Positions 50,316-61,805 of a DNA stretch of 64,000 nt are shown piece by piece; positions within the stretch are counted from its first letter, which is position 1; each line of letters opens with the position of its first letter. The notes under the pieces were generated by a model. That model had not been told where the DNA came from. It saw nothing but the letters and a program-made list of their open reading frames with translations, and did not search any database. The position numbers and the translations under genes were made by a program. This DNA comes from Harmothoe impar (Eukaryota; Annelida; Polychaeta; Phyllodocida; Polynoidae): assembly GCA_947462335.1 (NCBI GenBank), contig OX381718.1, forward strand, positions 38,780,976-38,844,975, given 5' to 3'.

Positions 50316-52247
50316 GCTAAAGTTAGTAATACAGTCACATTATTTTTCCCTGAAAATAATAGTAACGGAAGAGGATATTAGGGGAGGTGTCTCAACAAAC
50401 CCAGTTTTGTTCGCTCAGAGCACTTGAAGCCTCCCCAGCTAACAACAGCTGTCCACAAGACAATATGAATCATGATTACTGATTTACCCTGCACCCGCTT
50501 CCCACAAACCTATAGGAACCGGAAGCCTCTATAGCTGGACACACAACAGCTGCTATGGTGGGAATAGTTCCTGGTCCGTTCTCCAGGCAGATGTTTGGTT
50601 AGGTCATATTAAACTGCAGTTATAACAGCTTCCCTTGTATTATACCATGAGAGTGAGGGATCAGGAAGGTGGGTACCTGAATGTGTGTGTCTTGTGGTAT
50701 GTTCTAGGGGTGGTAGGAGATTCAGGTTAACCCTTTAAGGGCCACATGGTACATTATCTGCTTTATGATGCATAAATGCTGCATTCATGCATCATGCCAA
50801 TCGCGAGACAGGGTATAATGAATGCAGTCCTTGTGAGTAACTCACCACAGTTGTACTCATGCATCATGACGATAAATGGCATTATAATGCATCAAAGCAC
50901 AATACATTAAACGATTAAGCAGTCCTTAAATGGTAAAGGAGGAGTTCAGGAAAGTGTGGTAGATTGCGTGACAGGAGGGTTGTTGGTGTTTTCCACAACA
51001 AAAGGCTATCTATGTTCACTTGCCTCACCCTCACCCTCACGCCTCGCCCACCAGTTTGGCCACTTAGGAAAAAGACGTTTCTGATCACTAGCACCCGGAA
51101 ATATAGACCACTAGTTGTACTATATACCTTGCCTCCTATTGCAATTCAACCCAGGGACAGTCTGGGAGAAGACACCAGTCGTATGAGAGAGAAACTCTAA
51201 AGCATATGTACATGATATTTAACCACACATAATATGCTAATCCATGTAAGCTCAACATGGGTTTAACGGTGCATCTGTGTTAATAGAAGTACCAGCTTAG
51301 AGATAACCATTTAAAGGTCAGTGCTGCATTCATGCAGCATACCGACACATTGGGAACATGCCAACCCCATAAGATCGCCATAATGCGTTAATGCAGCACT
51401 GGCTAGTTACTTTCATTCCTGTATTCATGCATTATGACGACCATGATACAGCATAGTATATTAATGCATTGTATGGCTCCTAAATGGTTAGTAGACTACC
51501 AGGGTCGGAACACGACGTCATGAGATCAGCCCCCCCCCCCCCTTAGTAACCCAAAAATCCCTGGCACTGATCTATGTTCTCATTGTTGGCGCTACGTCCA
51601 AAGATAGGTAATCATTTTATAAACGACGCATGTTCCTAAAAAGGCAAGTGCTATCTAAGGAATATGTTGAATTGAGATTGAAATACACCTACAGTACTTG
51701 GATCTTTACTGTGCGTTTGCACAATTTCAAGATTAACATTGATTAACATTACGTAAACTGGCCATGGTTTAAATAGTGAATGTGGTTTCTGTTCTTAAGC
51801 CATCTGATTCAACGAGTAGGGTCTATATATATTATATGATGACTTTCCTACAAGCCCAGTGGGTTTAACCACATTAAAATGGGTTTCGGTTGAGGTTAAA
51901 ACCACAGACTCACTATTTTGGTAGGTAACATAAAGGGGCCACTGAGCAGGACTCCTACTTTCTCTATTGGTTGGAAACCCAGGACCAATTTATCATTTCC
52001 AATGACGCTTCACTGATAGAGCATAAAACTGTATACGATATGCAGTCTATTCCAAGACTCAAATGTTGAGCAGCTAGCACTAGATATTGTGATAAATAAC
52101 AGGTCAAATTTATATCAAGTTGTAATTAGTTATGAGTGATGCATGGACATTAGGAAACCAGTTAGGAAGAGAATTAGAAAAAAAGACACTCACCTCTATT
52201 ATAATGAAGATGGACACGAAGAAGGCTGCAACACATGTTCCCCTCAT
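39739..52247 (-). CDS. Astacin-family metalloprotease with EGF, CUB and MAM domains (14 exons, 714 aa)
   Basis: Exons in sense order: 52247-52194, 49828-49604, 46158-45945, 45649-45517, 44971-44899, 44439-44248, 43929-43806, 43637-43506, 42966-42854, 42622-42557, 42185-41993, 41558-41219, 40739-40538, 39822-39739. All introns are GT-AG; lengths sum to 2,145 nt in frame. Signal peptide (MRGTCVAAFFVSIF), propeptide, then RYKRKLND before the protease. Zinc site HEIAHALGLWHE at 239-250 (HExxHxxGxxH) and Met-turn SVMHYAP at 290-296 are intact. One EGF-like module (about 338-380), one CUB (about 384-506), a linker with ~13 consecutive Thr, then a MAM domain to the C-terminus. A secreted zinc endopeptidase, related to meprins and hatching/blastula proteases; this exact domain order matches no named member I can assign. 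Confidence 0.93.
40245..40420. repeat. MITE-like inverted repeat (TTATACCAC ends)
   Basis: GTTTATACCACATTT near 40249 is mirrored by ACCGTGGTATAAC near 40405. GGTTATCC-type motifs recur inside and just to the left (40160-40235). In intron 13. Confidence 0.4.
40965..41165. repeat. Diverged GGGTTATACGC-type repeat
   Basis: Repeats GGGTTATACCTG, CGGGTTATACACAATT and GGGTTATACGCAAG and ends ATGAATTTACCC. The motifs resemble those of the 59829-60050 element. In intron 12. Confidence 0.4.
41471..41522 (-). repeat. (GTT)n / (ACA)n microsatellite inside astacin exon 12
   Basis: A trinucleotide run encodes the poly-Thr linker between CUB and MAM domains. It is interrupted by single-base variants (GTC, GTA) that keep Thr codons (ACG, ACT). 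Confidence 0.9.
43060..43082. repeat. Short (TA)n run
   Basis: About 10 TA units in intron 8 of the astacin gene. Confidence 0.7.
44641..44878. mobile_element. piggyBac-like MITE copy (TTAA family) 1
   Basis: Diverged 5' end (AATCCTTTAAAA), two palindromic modules of the ATGCATAAATGCAGCC / GCATTTATGCATCATG kind, and right end TGTCCCTTAAATGGTTAA. Intron 5 of the astacin gene. Confidence 0.75.
47150..47384. mobile_element. piggyBac-like MITE copy 2
   Basis: Starts TTAACCCTTAAAAAGC and ends GGCTCATAAAGGG, with the GAATGCAGCCCTGGTGA / CAGGGCTGCATTCATGC module inside. Intron 2 of the astacin gene. Confidence 0.75.
47673..47928. mobile_element. piggyBac-like MITE copy 3
   Basis: Two palindromic modules (ATGCATGAATGCAGCCCTGG, then TTGAATGCAGCCCTGGTGA / CACCAGGGCTGCAG) and right end GTGGCTCTTAAAGGGTTA. 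The left end is eroded. Intron 2 of the astacin gene. Confidence 0.75.
48485..48670. repeat. (GGGA)n microsatellite
   Basis: About 180 bp of GGGA/AGGG tetranucleotide with one GGCAGG interruption near 48582. It produces Gly/Arg/Glu ORFs in several frames that are not genes. Intron 2 of the astacin gene. Confidence 0.97.
49215..49482. mobile_element. piggyBac-like MITE copy 4
   Basis: Left TTAAACCTTTCAGGGTCGCA, centre CTCACCAGGGCTGCATGCAT and GCCGGCATG-like spacer, right TGTTTAAAGGGTCAA. Intron 2 of the astacin gene, ~120 bp from exon 2. Confidence 0.7.
50059..50233. mobile_element. piggyBac-like MITE copy 5 (shortened)
   Basis: Left TTAACCTTTTAAGGGCCGCA, one palindromic module, right TGTGATCCCTAAATAGTTA leading directly into an (AT)n run. 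Intron 1 of the astacin gene. Confidence 0.75.
50231..50312. repeat. (AT)n microsatellite
   Basis: About 80 bp of pure AT dinucleotide repeat starting at the right end of MITE copy 5. Intron 1 of the astacin gene. Confidence 0.98.
50727..50936. mobile_element. piggyBac-like MITE copy 6
   Basis: Left TTAACCCTTTAAGGGCCACA is close to the family consensus. Right CAGTCCTTAAATGGTAA is diverged. Internal GCATTCATGCATCATGCC. Intron 1 of the astacin gene. Confidence 0.75.
51304..51490. mobile_element. piggyBac-like MITE copy 7
   Basis: Left TAACCATTTAAAGGTCAGTG, internal TTCATGCAGCATACCGAC, right ATGGCTCCTAAATGGTTA. Intron 1 of the astacin gene. Confidence 0.65.
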
Positions 52248-52568
52248 GTCGGATATTCCTCCGAAATTGTCAAATAAATAATTAATCTAATTCGATGAAT
52301 TAAATCAATACGGCAATTAATGCAATATCTATAGTATAGCAGTCGTGCCTTCTGGGATCCTCAAGCAGTATATCACAGAAAATAAATAAATAAATAATTA
52401 TGTATAACTAAGTCTCTGCTCCTGGTATTGCTTGGGTATAGGCTTGTGGAGAGTCCGTTGCAGTGTAATGTGAGTGTATAATTGCTGTATGTAGAAGTTG
52501 TAGCAGCCTTCTGTTATTCTCCTTGGGTAAGTGGCAGAGGTTTGGTTCTCCAGTTGGTCTCCTGGTCC

Positions 52569-52577
52569 TTATATATC
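52569..52577 (-). promoter_or_regulatory. TATA box candidate for the astacin gene
   Basis: On - the sequence reads GGATATATAAGGACC about 320 nt upstream of the start codon, with no other gene between. Start site and 5' UTR are inferred. Confidence 0.5.
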
Positions 52578-52619
52578 CTGGGAGATCCTGGTACTAGGAA
52601 CTTACACCCTCCCTCAAAC

Positions 52620-53600
52620 CCTCCCTCCCTCCAGCCTCCAACTTTCTCCACTCCCCCTCCCGTAAGCACACCCTCGCCCCCCCCCCCCCATCCCCTCCAT
52701 GCCTTAACCACACGCGCACGCTCCGTCCTCGCCGCAACCTCCCCTCCCCCACCCACCCTCCTGTTCCCCTCCCCTATATTCTACCTCCGTTCTGCACCAA
52801 TGTGGGTACACTACCGGAACCCACTGCACGTCCTGTGTGCTAGGGGGTAGGTGGGTTGGTCGTGTGTCACATATATAACAGCTGGTCGAGGATCCAAGAA
52901 TCATGAGCCCCTCCCCCACGACCCCCTCCCCCACTCCACCACACACACCCTCCTCTCCCCCCTCCCCCTACCACACACCCCCTCTCCCCCATAACATAAT
53001 CTCCGCTGGGGCTGAGCTCACCCTCTTTCCTCATCCACTTCCAAACATCCTCTATCCCAGACTTTTGTACAAATTAAGAAAGTTTGGTTCCAACCTCAGC
53101 CACCCCTCTCTGGGTTTCTCCTATGATTAGTAATCCATTCACACTTAATAAGTTTCTTATATACTTTAACCGTGGGTCATTCAACAATCCTGTTTTCTTG
53201 CGATATGCTGTCCAACATTTCATGATGATTTATTATTTCTTCACCCTTCCATTTTTTCCAATTCATTATCATTTTCATTTACAAAGTCCCCATTCCCACC
53301 GATCGAACGGTCATTACTATTCTACCAAAAGATACATTGCCATGTGAAATATTACATCAATCTTTATTGACACATTTGTCTGCTACCCCCCCCCCCCCCC
53401 ACACACACACACCATAGTAAGCACGCACCTGACCTCCTAGACATGGGAAGTCGTGCGGAGATCCCCCCATGACCCCCCTTAACCCCAGGATAACAGGGAT
53501 CAGGAGAAGTATTGTTGTATCATTAGTACCTCCAGCCGAGTGTGGCAGCTCCCAAAGCCACATGTAAGGAGGCCACTCATTGGGCAGTTCATGACTAACC
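52620..53600. other. C-rich, gene-free flank upstream of the astacin gene
   Basis: Long C/T- and C-rich stretches (52600-53010) with poly-C runs near 52680 and 53388. ORFs on both strands are Pro/Ser- or Gly-rich compositional artefacts. Confidence 0.6.
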
Positions 53601-53834
53601 CTTTAAGTGCCACTTACTGATTTAATATGGTATGCCCTTGGTCTGCACGATGTGTGAATGTAGCCTAGGGGAGTCTACTCACCAGGGCTGTAATCATGCA
53701 TCATGACGACCCTATAGGGTTGGAATGATGCTTGAATGCATCCCTCGTGAGTTATTCACCAGAACAGTATTCATGCAACATGGCAATATAGGGCATGGTG
53801 CATTAAAGCAGTATGCTGCCATTAAATGGTTATT
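53595..53834. mobile_element. piggyBac-like MITE copy 8
   Basis: Left CTAACCCTTTAAGTGCCAC, internal CTCACCAGGGCTGTAATCAT, right GCTGCCATTAAATGGTTA. Confidence 0.7.
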
Positions 53835-54140
53835 AAGCGTGTACCCCCGGCCTGTACATGTACCAGGGAAGTACTTGAGCCAATAATGTCAATTCTCGTT
53901 CAACATGGATCATCTGCCACCAAACATACCCTTGACCCCGAGTTCATAATATCTGGTTCAATCCAGGCTGGTATTTGATCACAGAGCTACTTTATGGGTT
54001 AAGAATCCAATACAGGCCAATACTGGGATCTAATTGTAGGATTGTATTAGAATGTATACACTACAGTGGTGACATTGTAGTTTGATATTATTTCAGCTGA
54101 GAGCTTTTGGGGAATATAACCTATTTCCTGCAGTAGGCCA

Positions 54141-54353
54141 TTAACTATTTAACGACATTAATGCCCTTCATCGGCATGATACATTAATGCAGCCCTGTCG
54201 AGTAACTCGCTAGTGCTGTATTCAAGCATCACGATCAATCTATTGGGGTTTTACCCTCCTGAAGAGTCGTCATGATGTATCAACGAGTCCACTCGCTATG
54301 ACCAGAAATGGCATGTCACAACGAAGCAGGATGCGGCCCTCAAAGGGTTTAAG
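54141..54353. mobile_element. piggyBac-like MITE copy 9
   Basis: Left TTAACTATTTAACGACATTA, internal ATTAATGCAGCCCTGTCGAG, right GATGCGGCCCTCAAAGGGTT. Confidence 0.7.
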
Positions 54354-54599
54354 AGCTATCTGGCAGATTTCCAGGTTCACTTCGATTTCAAGGGACATTT
54401 CAGTTTTTCATCATAGTATACTAGTAACCATTCTTATAGACTACATTTGACAGAAGGGCGTTGAACCTTTCTGTTAGTCACAAGTATTCCGTTAGCTGTT
54501 ACACATGTAAAGTCACTTGATACAGTTGTATGTGATTCAGTTGTCAAATACATAACCATGTAACTGTACCAGCTGCAATAGAGTAGGAAGAGGGGCTGG

Positions 54600-54900
54600 T
54601 TTGTGTTCACAAAAACTCTATTGACAGTTCAGACAGTTAATAGTGGGAGGATATCCTGTTTTTGACAAACTATTTTCTGTTATCATCAAGCTTTCAATAG
54701 TTAAGGTGAATAACCGATTTTTACTGCGCATAGCGTCACCTTCAACAGGTCGAATAACAATTATCATCTTATTGTCATTTCCAAAATCGAATTTGTATTG
54801 AAACGAGAATATTAATCTTGTAATGACAGTTTGAACTCCAATAAGAGAAGAGATATACTGTTATGATCTTGCTATTAACAGTTCAAACTGTCAATAGTAG
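54600..54900. repeat. Paired TATTGACAGTT palindromic motifs
   Basis: TATTGACAGTTCAGACAGTT (about 54609) and TATTAACAGTTCAAACTGTC (about 54870) are each palindromic and inverse complements of one another with few changes, bounding ~290 bp. Possibly a MITE. Confidence 0.35.
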
Positions 54901-55355
54901 AAAAGTAGTTGTAAGGTGATTCTTGATTCGTCTTGGACTATTGTTTCCCACTCAAATGTAGGTGGGGAATCTTCTTAGGAAGGCGTTTCAAGGATTTTAA
55001 GAGCACGTTTACTATATACATCATCTTCCTTTCTCTGTACCATTCAATGTTTCCATGAACTGGACAATGCTTAGGGGCCTAGTAGCTACATAGTAGCTAC
55101 GCCCCCCCCCCCCACCCCAAAAGGTACATCCCCATGCACCCACACACCCTCACATGGATTAATAGACAACAGGTTAAGGGGTGAAGGTGCCATGGGTCAT
55201 CATTGTTTGACAAACACAATACATTAACACACATTGTATGTCCACTTAATTTTGAAATTGGAGCTGCGTTCTGATCGTTATTAAACCTCTTAATGAAATA
55301 TGACCAAGATAACAATTTGATAATTTTATCCAATGAATGATCATTTGTGATTATT

Positions 55356-55357
<2 letters not shown>

Positions 55358-55410
<53 letters not shown>

Positions 55411-55528
55411 TGATGATGATAATAATAATAATAATAATAATAATGATGCTGCTGCTGATGATGATGATAATAATAATAATAATGATAATAATAATGATAA
55501 TAATGATAATAATGATGATGATTATGAA

Positions 55529-55592
<64 letters not shown>
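55358..55592. repeat. (AAT)n/(GAT)n compound microsatellite
   Basis: About 230 bp of TAA/TGA trinucleotide repeat. All frames are open and give poly-Asn, poly-Ile or poly-Tyr ORFs, which are not genes. Confidence 0.97.
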
Positions 55593-55600
<8 letters not shown>

Positions 55601-57125
55601 ACAACTAATAGCACTCTAGCCTTCCTTTGATTAAGTATAAAAACAATCATGTACATAGATATGCATGTCAAATTCGCATTGCTTGTACCTTCTCCTTCTA
55701 GAACAGCAGATTACACTATTTGATTATTAGACCATACGAATTTAAAACCATTTTAAGGAATGTGCTAAGCCAATGACGCTTTACTACCAGTTGCTGGTGG
55801 GTCTGTGTGAGTATGGCCGATATCCAAGTGTGTTAAAACCATGTTGTGTGTGACTGAGTCAAGTCCCTTTTTGTAGTCAACTATTTACAAACCCACATAT
55901 GTTTCTGTGTCAATGAAACCCATATAGTCACTTATACTATGTTTGTACAAGGGGGGTGGATATGGTAGGGGGGGGGGGTGAAATGTGTGTTAAATATGAG
56001 GTCGAGAAAGTGGTTTCTGGCTGGTTGTATATATTTGTGTATTTTGTTATTCTGGCTCGGATTAGATACAAATTCTAAAAAGAAACGGTGCTTTATTCTG
56101 GCTACTGTGTCATTGTTTATCGATATATTGTCTCAGGTGGAAACGAGGGCTGACAATTAAATTGAATTCAACAATTAAGACATGCAATGTTTCTGGAATA
56201 AATAACGTTTTGGTGTAGTTTAGTGTATTCAAGAAGAATTGATAGCCAAATTAAATGCATACAATAAAGCATCTCTAATGTCTCAGACGACAGATTGAAC
56301 CCTCATTATCGGGGGCTAATCATTGTACCCAATACCATATTTAAACTTTTTCAATGTAAAAGGAAGATATTTAGGATTGAACCTGTTTGATAATGTCAGT
56401 TTTGATAACCTTATTAGTTATATTGCCATAATCTGTCTCTCTAGGGCTGTCCCACTGCCAGACGTGGACCATATTAACCCACTGCTCCAGGCTGGATTGT
56501 GCATGAAGCGTATAGACTCTGGGTTAATCCCGACAATGTTAGAACCCCCCTGTCCCCACACTTCCCATCCCAACGGACATCTCCCCCTGTCACTCCCCCC
56601 CCCCGCCCTCAACCACAGGGTATATAGTATCTGCCCTCAATCCATGAGATCCCCCACCCCCTATCCCCTTCAGTCCGGGGGGATCCCCATTGAGGGAGCT
56701 ACCCTGGAGTCGGTAATCTTTATAATAACGACCCTTGCTATAATTATGAAAGATGTACATGAATACATGTAATGAAGGATGGACAGAAGGGCTCCCATGA
56801 GGGTGAGAGGGAGGCAAGGAGGAGGTAAGGGAGGAGGTAGGAGGAATAACTTAATTGATGCATAGAGATCGAATTCAACGAGTGTTGATAACTAAATAAC
56901 CTACATATTAGAATTATGTATTTTTTTCTATTTATTTCCTACAACATTTTTGTAAATATTTCTTGGATAAACCACTGACGAGGAAGGTTGACGCACAGGG
57001 TGATCTCATATGTATCTGCCTGTATGCACAGTATGTATTATACAGGATTCACAACTTGCTTACTATTGTCACAAAAAGACATGACTTGACTTAAGGGGTA
57101 TATTTGTCCAAACCTACACACTATC

Positions 57126-57346
57126 AAAACCTTTCAAGGACCGCATAATGCCTAACGTTTCATGTCCATTTATCAGCATGATACATCGATGCAGCGCCGA
57201 GTAACATACCATTCAAAATCTAGTGTATCACCATATTAGATCAGCATGATACATGGTTGCAGTCCTCATGAGTTGCTCAAAGGGGCTCAAAATGACAACA
57301 AAATGGTATACTTCCTTAAAACACTTTGCTTTCATTAAAGGGTTAA
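57126..57346. mobile_element. piggyBac-like MITE copy 10
   Basis: Left AAAACCTTTCAAGGACCGCA, right TTCATTAAAGGGTTAA. The internal modules are eroded. Confidence 0.65.
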
Positions 57347-57540
57347 CCACACGGATACAAGTACCAGGGGTGAGGTGAGTAACAGTGTTGTTCCTGTGGT
57401 CGCAGCCCTCCAGGGTCTTTACGTCAAACACTGTAGAAAAATAATAACACATTGTGCTGTGTGGGTTAAGGGTTAGGAAATAGGGCCAGTGACCGAGTTA
57501 TAGGTTCTAAATTTAGCTCAGAGAACCATATTCATGTATG

Positions 57541-57761
57541 TTAACCCTTTAAGGGCCGTCATGTTGTCATGATGGAGCTCTGAGAGTAGCTCAGAGTAGG
57601 GGCTGCATTCAAGCATCATGCCGACCGTACGGGGGTTGATACACTCCCGAAAGTGTCAATCGGTATGATGTATGTTAATATAGCCCCGGCAACTTTAATG
57701 TTGGCCGGGGCTGCATTCGTGCATAACAAATGAAAGGACTATGCGTTCCTTAAAGGGTTAA
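57541..57761. mobile_element. piggyBac-like MITE copy 11 (clean TTAA ends)
   Basis: Runs from TTAACCCTTTAAGGGCCGTC to GCGTTCCTTAAAGGGTTAA, with TTAA at both borders as in piggyBac-type target duplication. Contains a GCCCCGGC / GCCGGGGC palindromic module around the ATGCAT-like motifs. Confidence 0.8.
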
Positions 57762-59828
57762 TGCCTTGTTTGGAGTGACTGTCCTGGTGGCTGAAAGGTG
57801 GTGGGTGAAACAGGTGTGATGGCCAGGGGACTGGTGGGTGGTAGACATGAAATGGGATGTTATCAGAACATGACTTTATGTTTGCATTATATCTGGTATT
57901 ATGAGATATCAATTTTCTGATTCCCCATTGGGCACGACAGATAAGAGTCCAACTTGTATAGGATCTAAAGTGGGGGTGAAACAACTGCGGGGGAGAAAGT
58001 TGTGATCAAACGCGGAAAGGAAGGCAGTGTTGGTCATGAAACATGATCTGATCAAAACATATGGGTGTATGTGGGTATCATGATACATGTATTATCATGT
58101 TTTTCACCCACCCACTCTCCTCCATTCACAACAAGCACTGCTCACACAGTAGGCCCTGTTGCTCTATTACGGTCCCCTTTCACTGTTTATTCGCCAGCGA
58201 TAGTTTATCAAAATAAGGTAACATTCCACTATTTATTTTTCATTAAAACCTCATTAGATTAAATCCCAAAGTCAAAAAAAGACAGGTCAAAACAGATTTT
58301 AAGGCAGGATATGCCCTGATCCTGCCGCCATGAACTTAAAGCTTTACTCTTTAGACTATGTAATCTGAAACAGTCAATAATACGATATAAGAGTGAGCGA
58401 CGAAGCGGAAATGTATAGTCAGCGGGGAATTACCACTTTTTCTTGTTGATGGTACAAATTATTCTAGCTCATTTTGGGGCTATCTTAGAGTCCACTAGAT
58501 CGTCAACAAAATTGAAGCGGCATTCTGGAGTCAATTTTGGGGTAAACTTTTTTTTCTTAAATCTGACCTACCTACCCTAGCTTTTCACACCATGTCACTT
58601 TTTGCTTTGGCCTTAATATGTTAAGTATGATAGTGATAATAAATACTGACATTACATGTATCCAAGACAATGAGGTCTACATACTAGTAAAGCTTATTGG
58701 CCTTTGAGATAGGGCTAGGTCAACTACCCAATGTGTAATGCTATTTTCATTAAAACTAAAAGTGATATACCTCCCGGGATATATACTTGCACCCTGCACT
58801 GAAAAACCTTTTTCACAGATCACTTCATAACGAAACGCATTCAAAAGCTCACGTTCTTAGTTTTCTAGGTGATTTTCCTGGTGGGATCACTTACATTTAA
58901 ATGTATTTATATCTTTATTACTCTGCAGTTCCAGATATTAATATAGATGTACACATCCTATAGGAAGGGGTTCTGAGAAGAGTTATAATTATATGAAAGG
59001 GGAATGATATATTATCATGGCTGGAGAAGAATACTTCCTGATGTCATCTTTATACCACAGGCACACCATATGGGGCGTATAACAGTGTAGGGAATCAAGG
59101 ACATTTTATGCTTTGTAATAATGAAAGACTGATGGCTGAGTGTCAACTATGACCTCATGATGGGGGAATTTATTGTACTTTAAGGAATATATTGAAAGCA
59201 CAGTCTTGGGCTCCATCTCGCTTCCTTCCTCTCTCTACCTAGCTATTTCTGTTCCTGCTAGTATGGGTCTACATAGACCACTAAATGTAACATGATGACA
59301 ACATGTTTCCCTAAAATCCACATGGGGCCCGAGTGACATTGTGATTGCTTATAAAAACCACATGGGGATATTGAGGCCTTCCCATCTATAGACCCATATT
59401 TCTTCCTTTGATCCTAATGTTATCCCCTCCCAATGTAGGGGAACGTTCACAAATGACGTCACCTGCTAGGGGGTGGGTGGGTCTTTGGGTTTAGTGACAA
59501 AAAGTAACGAGGGGGTGGGGGGGGGGTGTCAAGGTCTGTGTGACATCACCTTTTTAAGTTTAGACATATTTATGAATAAAATCAACAGTATAGAGCATAG
59601 AGATAAGTGAAATGAAAATTACTAATTAGGCGGAGGGATTTCTGCGGATAATGTGCCCATTATAACTGATGTCAATGTAACAGTATCTCTGCTATCTATC
59701 TGGAATGACAACTAATTGGCCATTGTCACATGGTGCAGAAAGTGATTTAGACTCGTACCAGTCTGCATATATATATATCAATGACGGGAAGGCTATTCGA
59801 GTTTAAGTATGTGTACATTTATGTATAA

Positions 59829-60050
59829 TTAGGGTAAATTCTCACACATAGAGGCCGCATGTAATAATCAGATCATCAGTGTGACTTATGGAATTGGCCC
59901 AAAGTCAAGGGGTGGCTTGTATGCAAGTTTTTGCTATCATTACAGTACTGAATTTGCCTTATTCAGGCCCCCTATGAGGCTTATAGAATTTCCCCAAAGT
60001 CTAGGTGTGGCTTCGATGCGAGTTAGGCTTATACACGAGAATTTACGGTA
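59829..60050. mobile_element. MITE with GGTAAATTCTC / GAGAATTTACGG ends
   Basis: Left TTAGGGTAAATTCTCACAC is inverted at the right as ACACGAGAATTTACGGTA. Inside are GGCTTATAC/GGCTTGTATGC-like motifs and two GGCCCAAAGTC/CCCCAAAGTC repeats. 222 bp, non-coding. Confidence 0.65.
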
Positions 60051-61410
60051 GATTCATACTTTCCGTCATATATTAATGCCCTGGCATTTATGCACTAAGT
60101 ATCGCTTCCTAGCCTCATTACCTATCCTTATTTTAGGAAATCCTCTCTTCACATCTCCTACCTTTGAACTTTCCCTAATCTCCCATCCCATCCCACAGAC
60201 CCTCCCCCCTCCGCCTAATCACTTGGTATGTATACATGTAATCACAATAACTATAGCTGTAGCCTATCCGCTTTATCCGGAAGAAAATTGTGACATATGG
60301 TAAACAGAAACAAAATAGAGTGATGTCCACGTTGTGAGTTGTCAGGTTAGCGTTAGATTGAGTCACCATGACGTCTCTGTTAGATAACACTGACAGCAGT
60401 TCCCCTCTATATGCAGGATGGTGTCACGTCAGCACAATCATCCTCAGTAAACAATGGTGAAGGTGTGGCCGAATGGTCCTCTGAGCAGGGGGGGGGGGGG
60501 GGGGGGTTAGAGTCTGCTTAGAGATGCCGGAAGCATGTAACCATGGGCATGTGTGCCATAGGATGGTACAATAGTGAAATCAAACAGATGAAAATATGAC
60601 TAATACATTTTTATTATGTTTCTCTATAATTATATTGCATGGGTGTACATTCTATAGCGTTGTTCCGACACGCTAATGGTGAAGGGGTTAGGACCTACAT
60701 ACGATAAGGAGAATCAGGGAGAGGGCAATTTGAGGTAGCCTAACGGTGTAGTGACGTGGGAGGAGGGGGTACACAATAATACAGTATAGCCCCCATTAGA
60801 ATCAGGGTTTCCATGACGTCCCCTGTGTTCGGGAGTAAACCCGGATACATTACATGTGTATAATACATTGTGTATAGTCTGCGAAGCTGATCGCCAGATG
60901 TGAATTATCTTCCTTTATTGAGAGAGTAACAGGCGCCCCCTCAGAATTATGTCTATAAGAATCACGCAGTCAGTGATTTGGGGGCATGGAAGACGGCCGC
61001 GCCTGTAGCAATATTGCCTATTTACCAGATTCCTTATAGCTGTTTTTTGGACTAATAATATTATGGTTGGGAACAATACACCCTTTGTCAGTCAGTTTCA
61101 TTTCTTTCCTATAGTGTTCCATCTGCTCCCTACCCCTTTAACGACCATAATTATACGGCCTTAATACACTGTGCCCTTCGTTGGCAAGATGCTTGAAAAA
61201 CTCTACATCCATACTTTTAAAGCACATTTAAGCGATATGCGGCCCTTAAAGGGTTAAAAGCAGAACTTTGTCATACTTTACCACATCCCTTATGTACATT
61301 TGATTAAATACTCCCTGACGTAAACACCATTATAAATACACTGTCGGGAAGGCGTACAATGCATCGTAGTGTCCCTGACCAGTCAACCCGCCATATGATC
61401 CGGAGCACAT
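60051..61410. other. Gene-free interval
   Basis: No gene seen. Contains a ~18 nt poly-G run near 60488 and MITE copy 12. Confidence 0.6.
61131..61257. mobile_element. piggyBac-like MITE copy 12 (deleted)
   Basis: Left TACCCCTTTAACGACCATAA, right GATATGCGGCCCTTAAAGGG followed by TTAA. The palindromic centre is mostly lost. Confidence 0.65.
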
Positions 61411-61604
61411 ACCTTGTCACCGGGGGGTGGGGGGGGGGTACTCAGTACTGAAATGGCCGCCTGTGTCCTTCAAGAAAGAGTTTGTAAATCATTATTATTA
61501 TTATTATTAGTAGTAGTAGTAGTATTGTTGTTGTTAATATATATTCTCCGAGACAGTGCCCCCCCCCCCACCTGTCCACACTGGTTCCCTTGGTGTGGCT
61601 GCAG

Positions 61605-61805
61605 ATGGGTCAAAAGCGACCTGGCGACCTGGGCCGTTTTGGAGGCGACTTTCGACCTATTGCAATAATAAAAGTGACCTGGCGACTTTTAGAAAAATTT
61701 GACAGTACTTTAGGGGGTCCAAAAAAGCGACTTTGTGACCTGGGCCCCTTAATTTCGGCGACTTTCCGACCTCAGGGGGGGACCCCTCTGCACCCCCCTT
61801 GGTGA
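61605..61805. repeat. Imperfect ~112 bp tandem duplication rich in GCGAC/GGCGAC
   Basis: AAAAGCGACCTGGCGACC, then GGCGACTTTCGACCT, recurs ~112 bp later as AAAAAGCGACTTTGTGACC, then GGCGACTTTCCGACCT. Non-coding. Confidence 0.5.

Larger units (their letters stand above)
55620..59820. other. Gene-free interval
   Basis: No coding sequence recognised. Apart from the listed MITE copies (57126-57761) it has homopolymer G/C runs (55966, 56597, 59518) and a relic at ~58270-58625 sharing motifs with the 3.2-3.5 kb element. Confidence 0.6.

Noticed and set aside
55337..55630. Poly-Asn / poly-Ile / poly-Tyr ORFs
   Set aside because: All frames of a TAA/TGA microsatellite are open.
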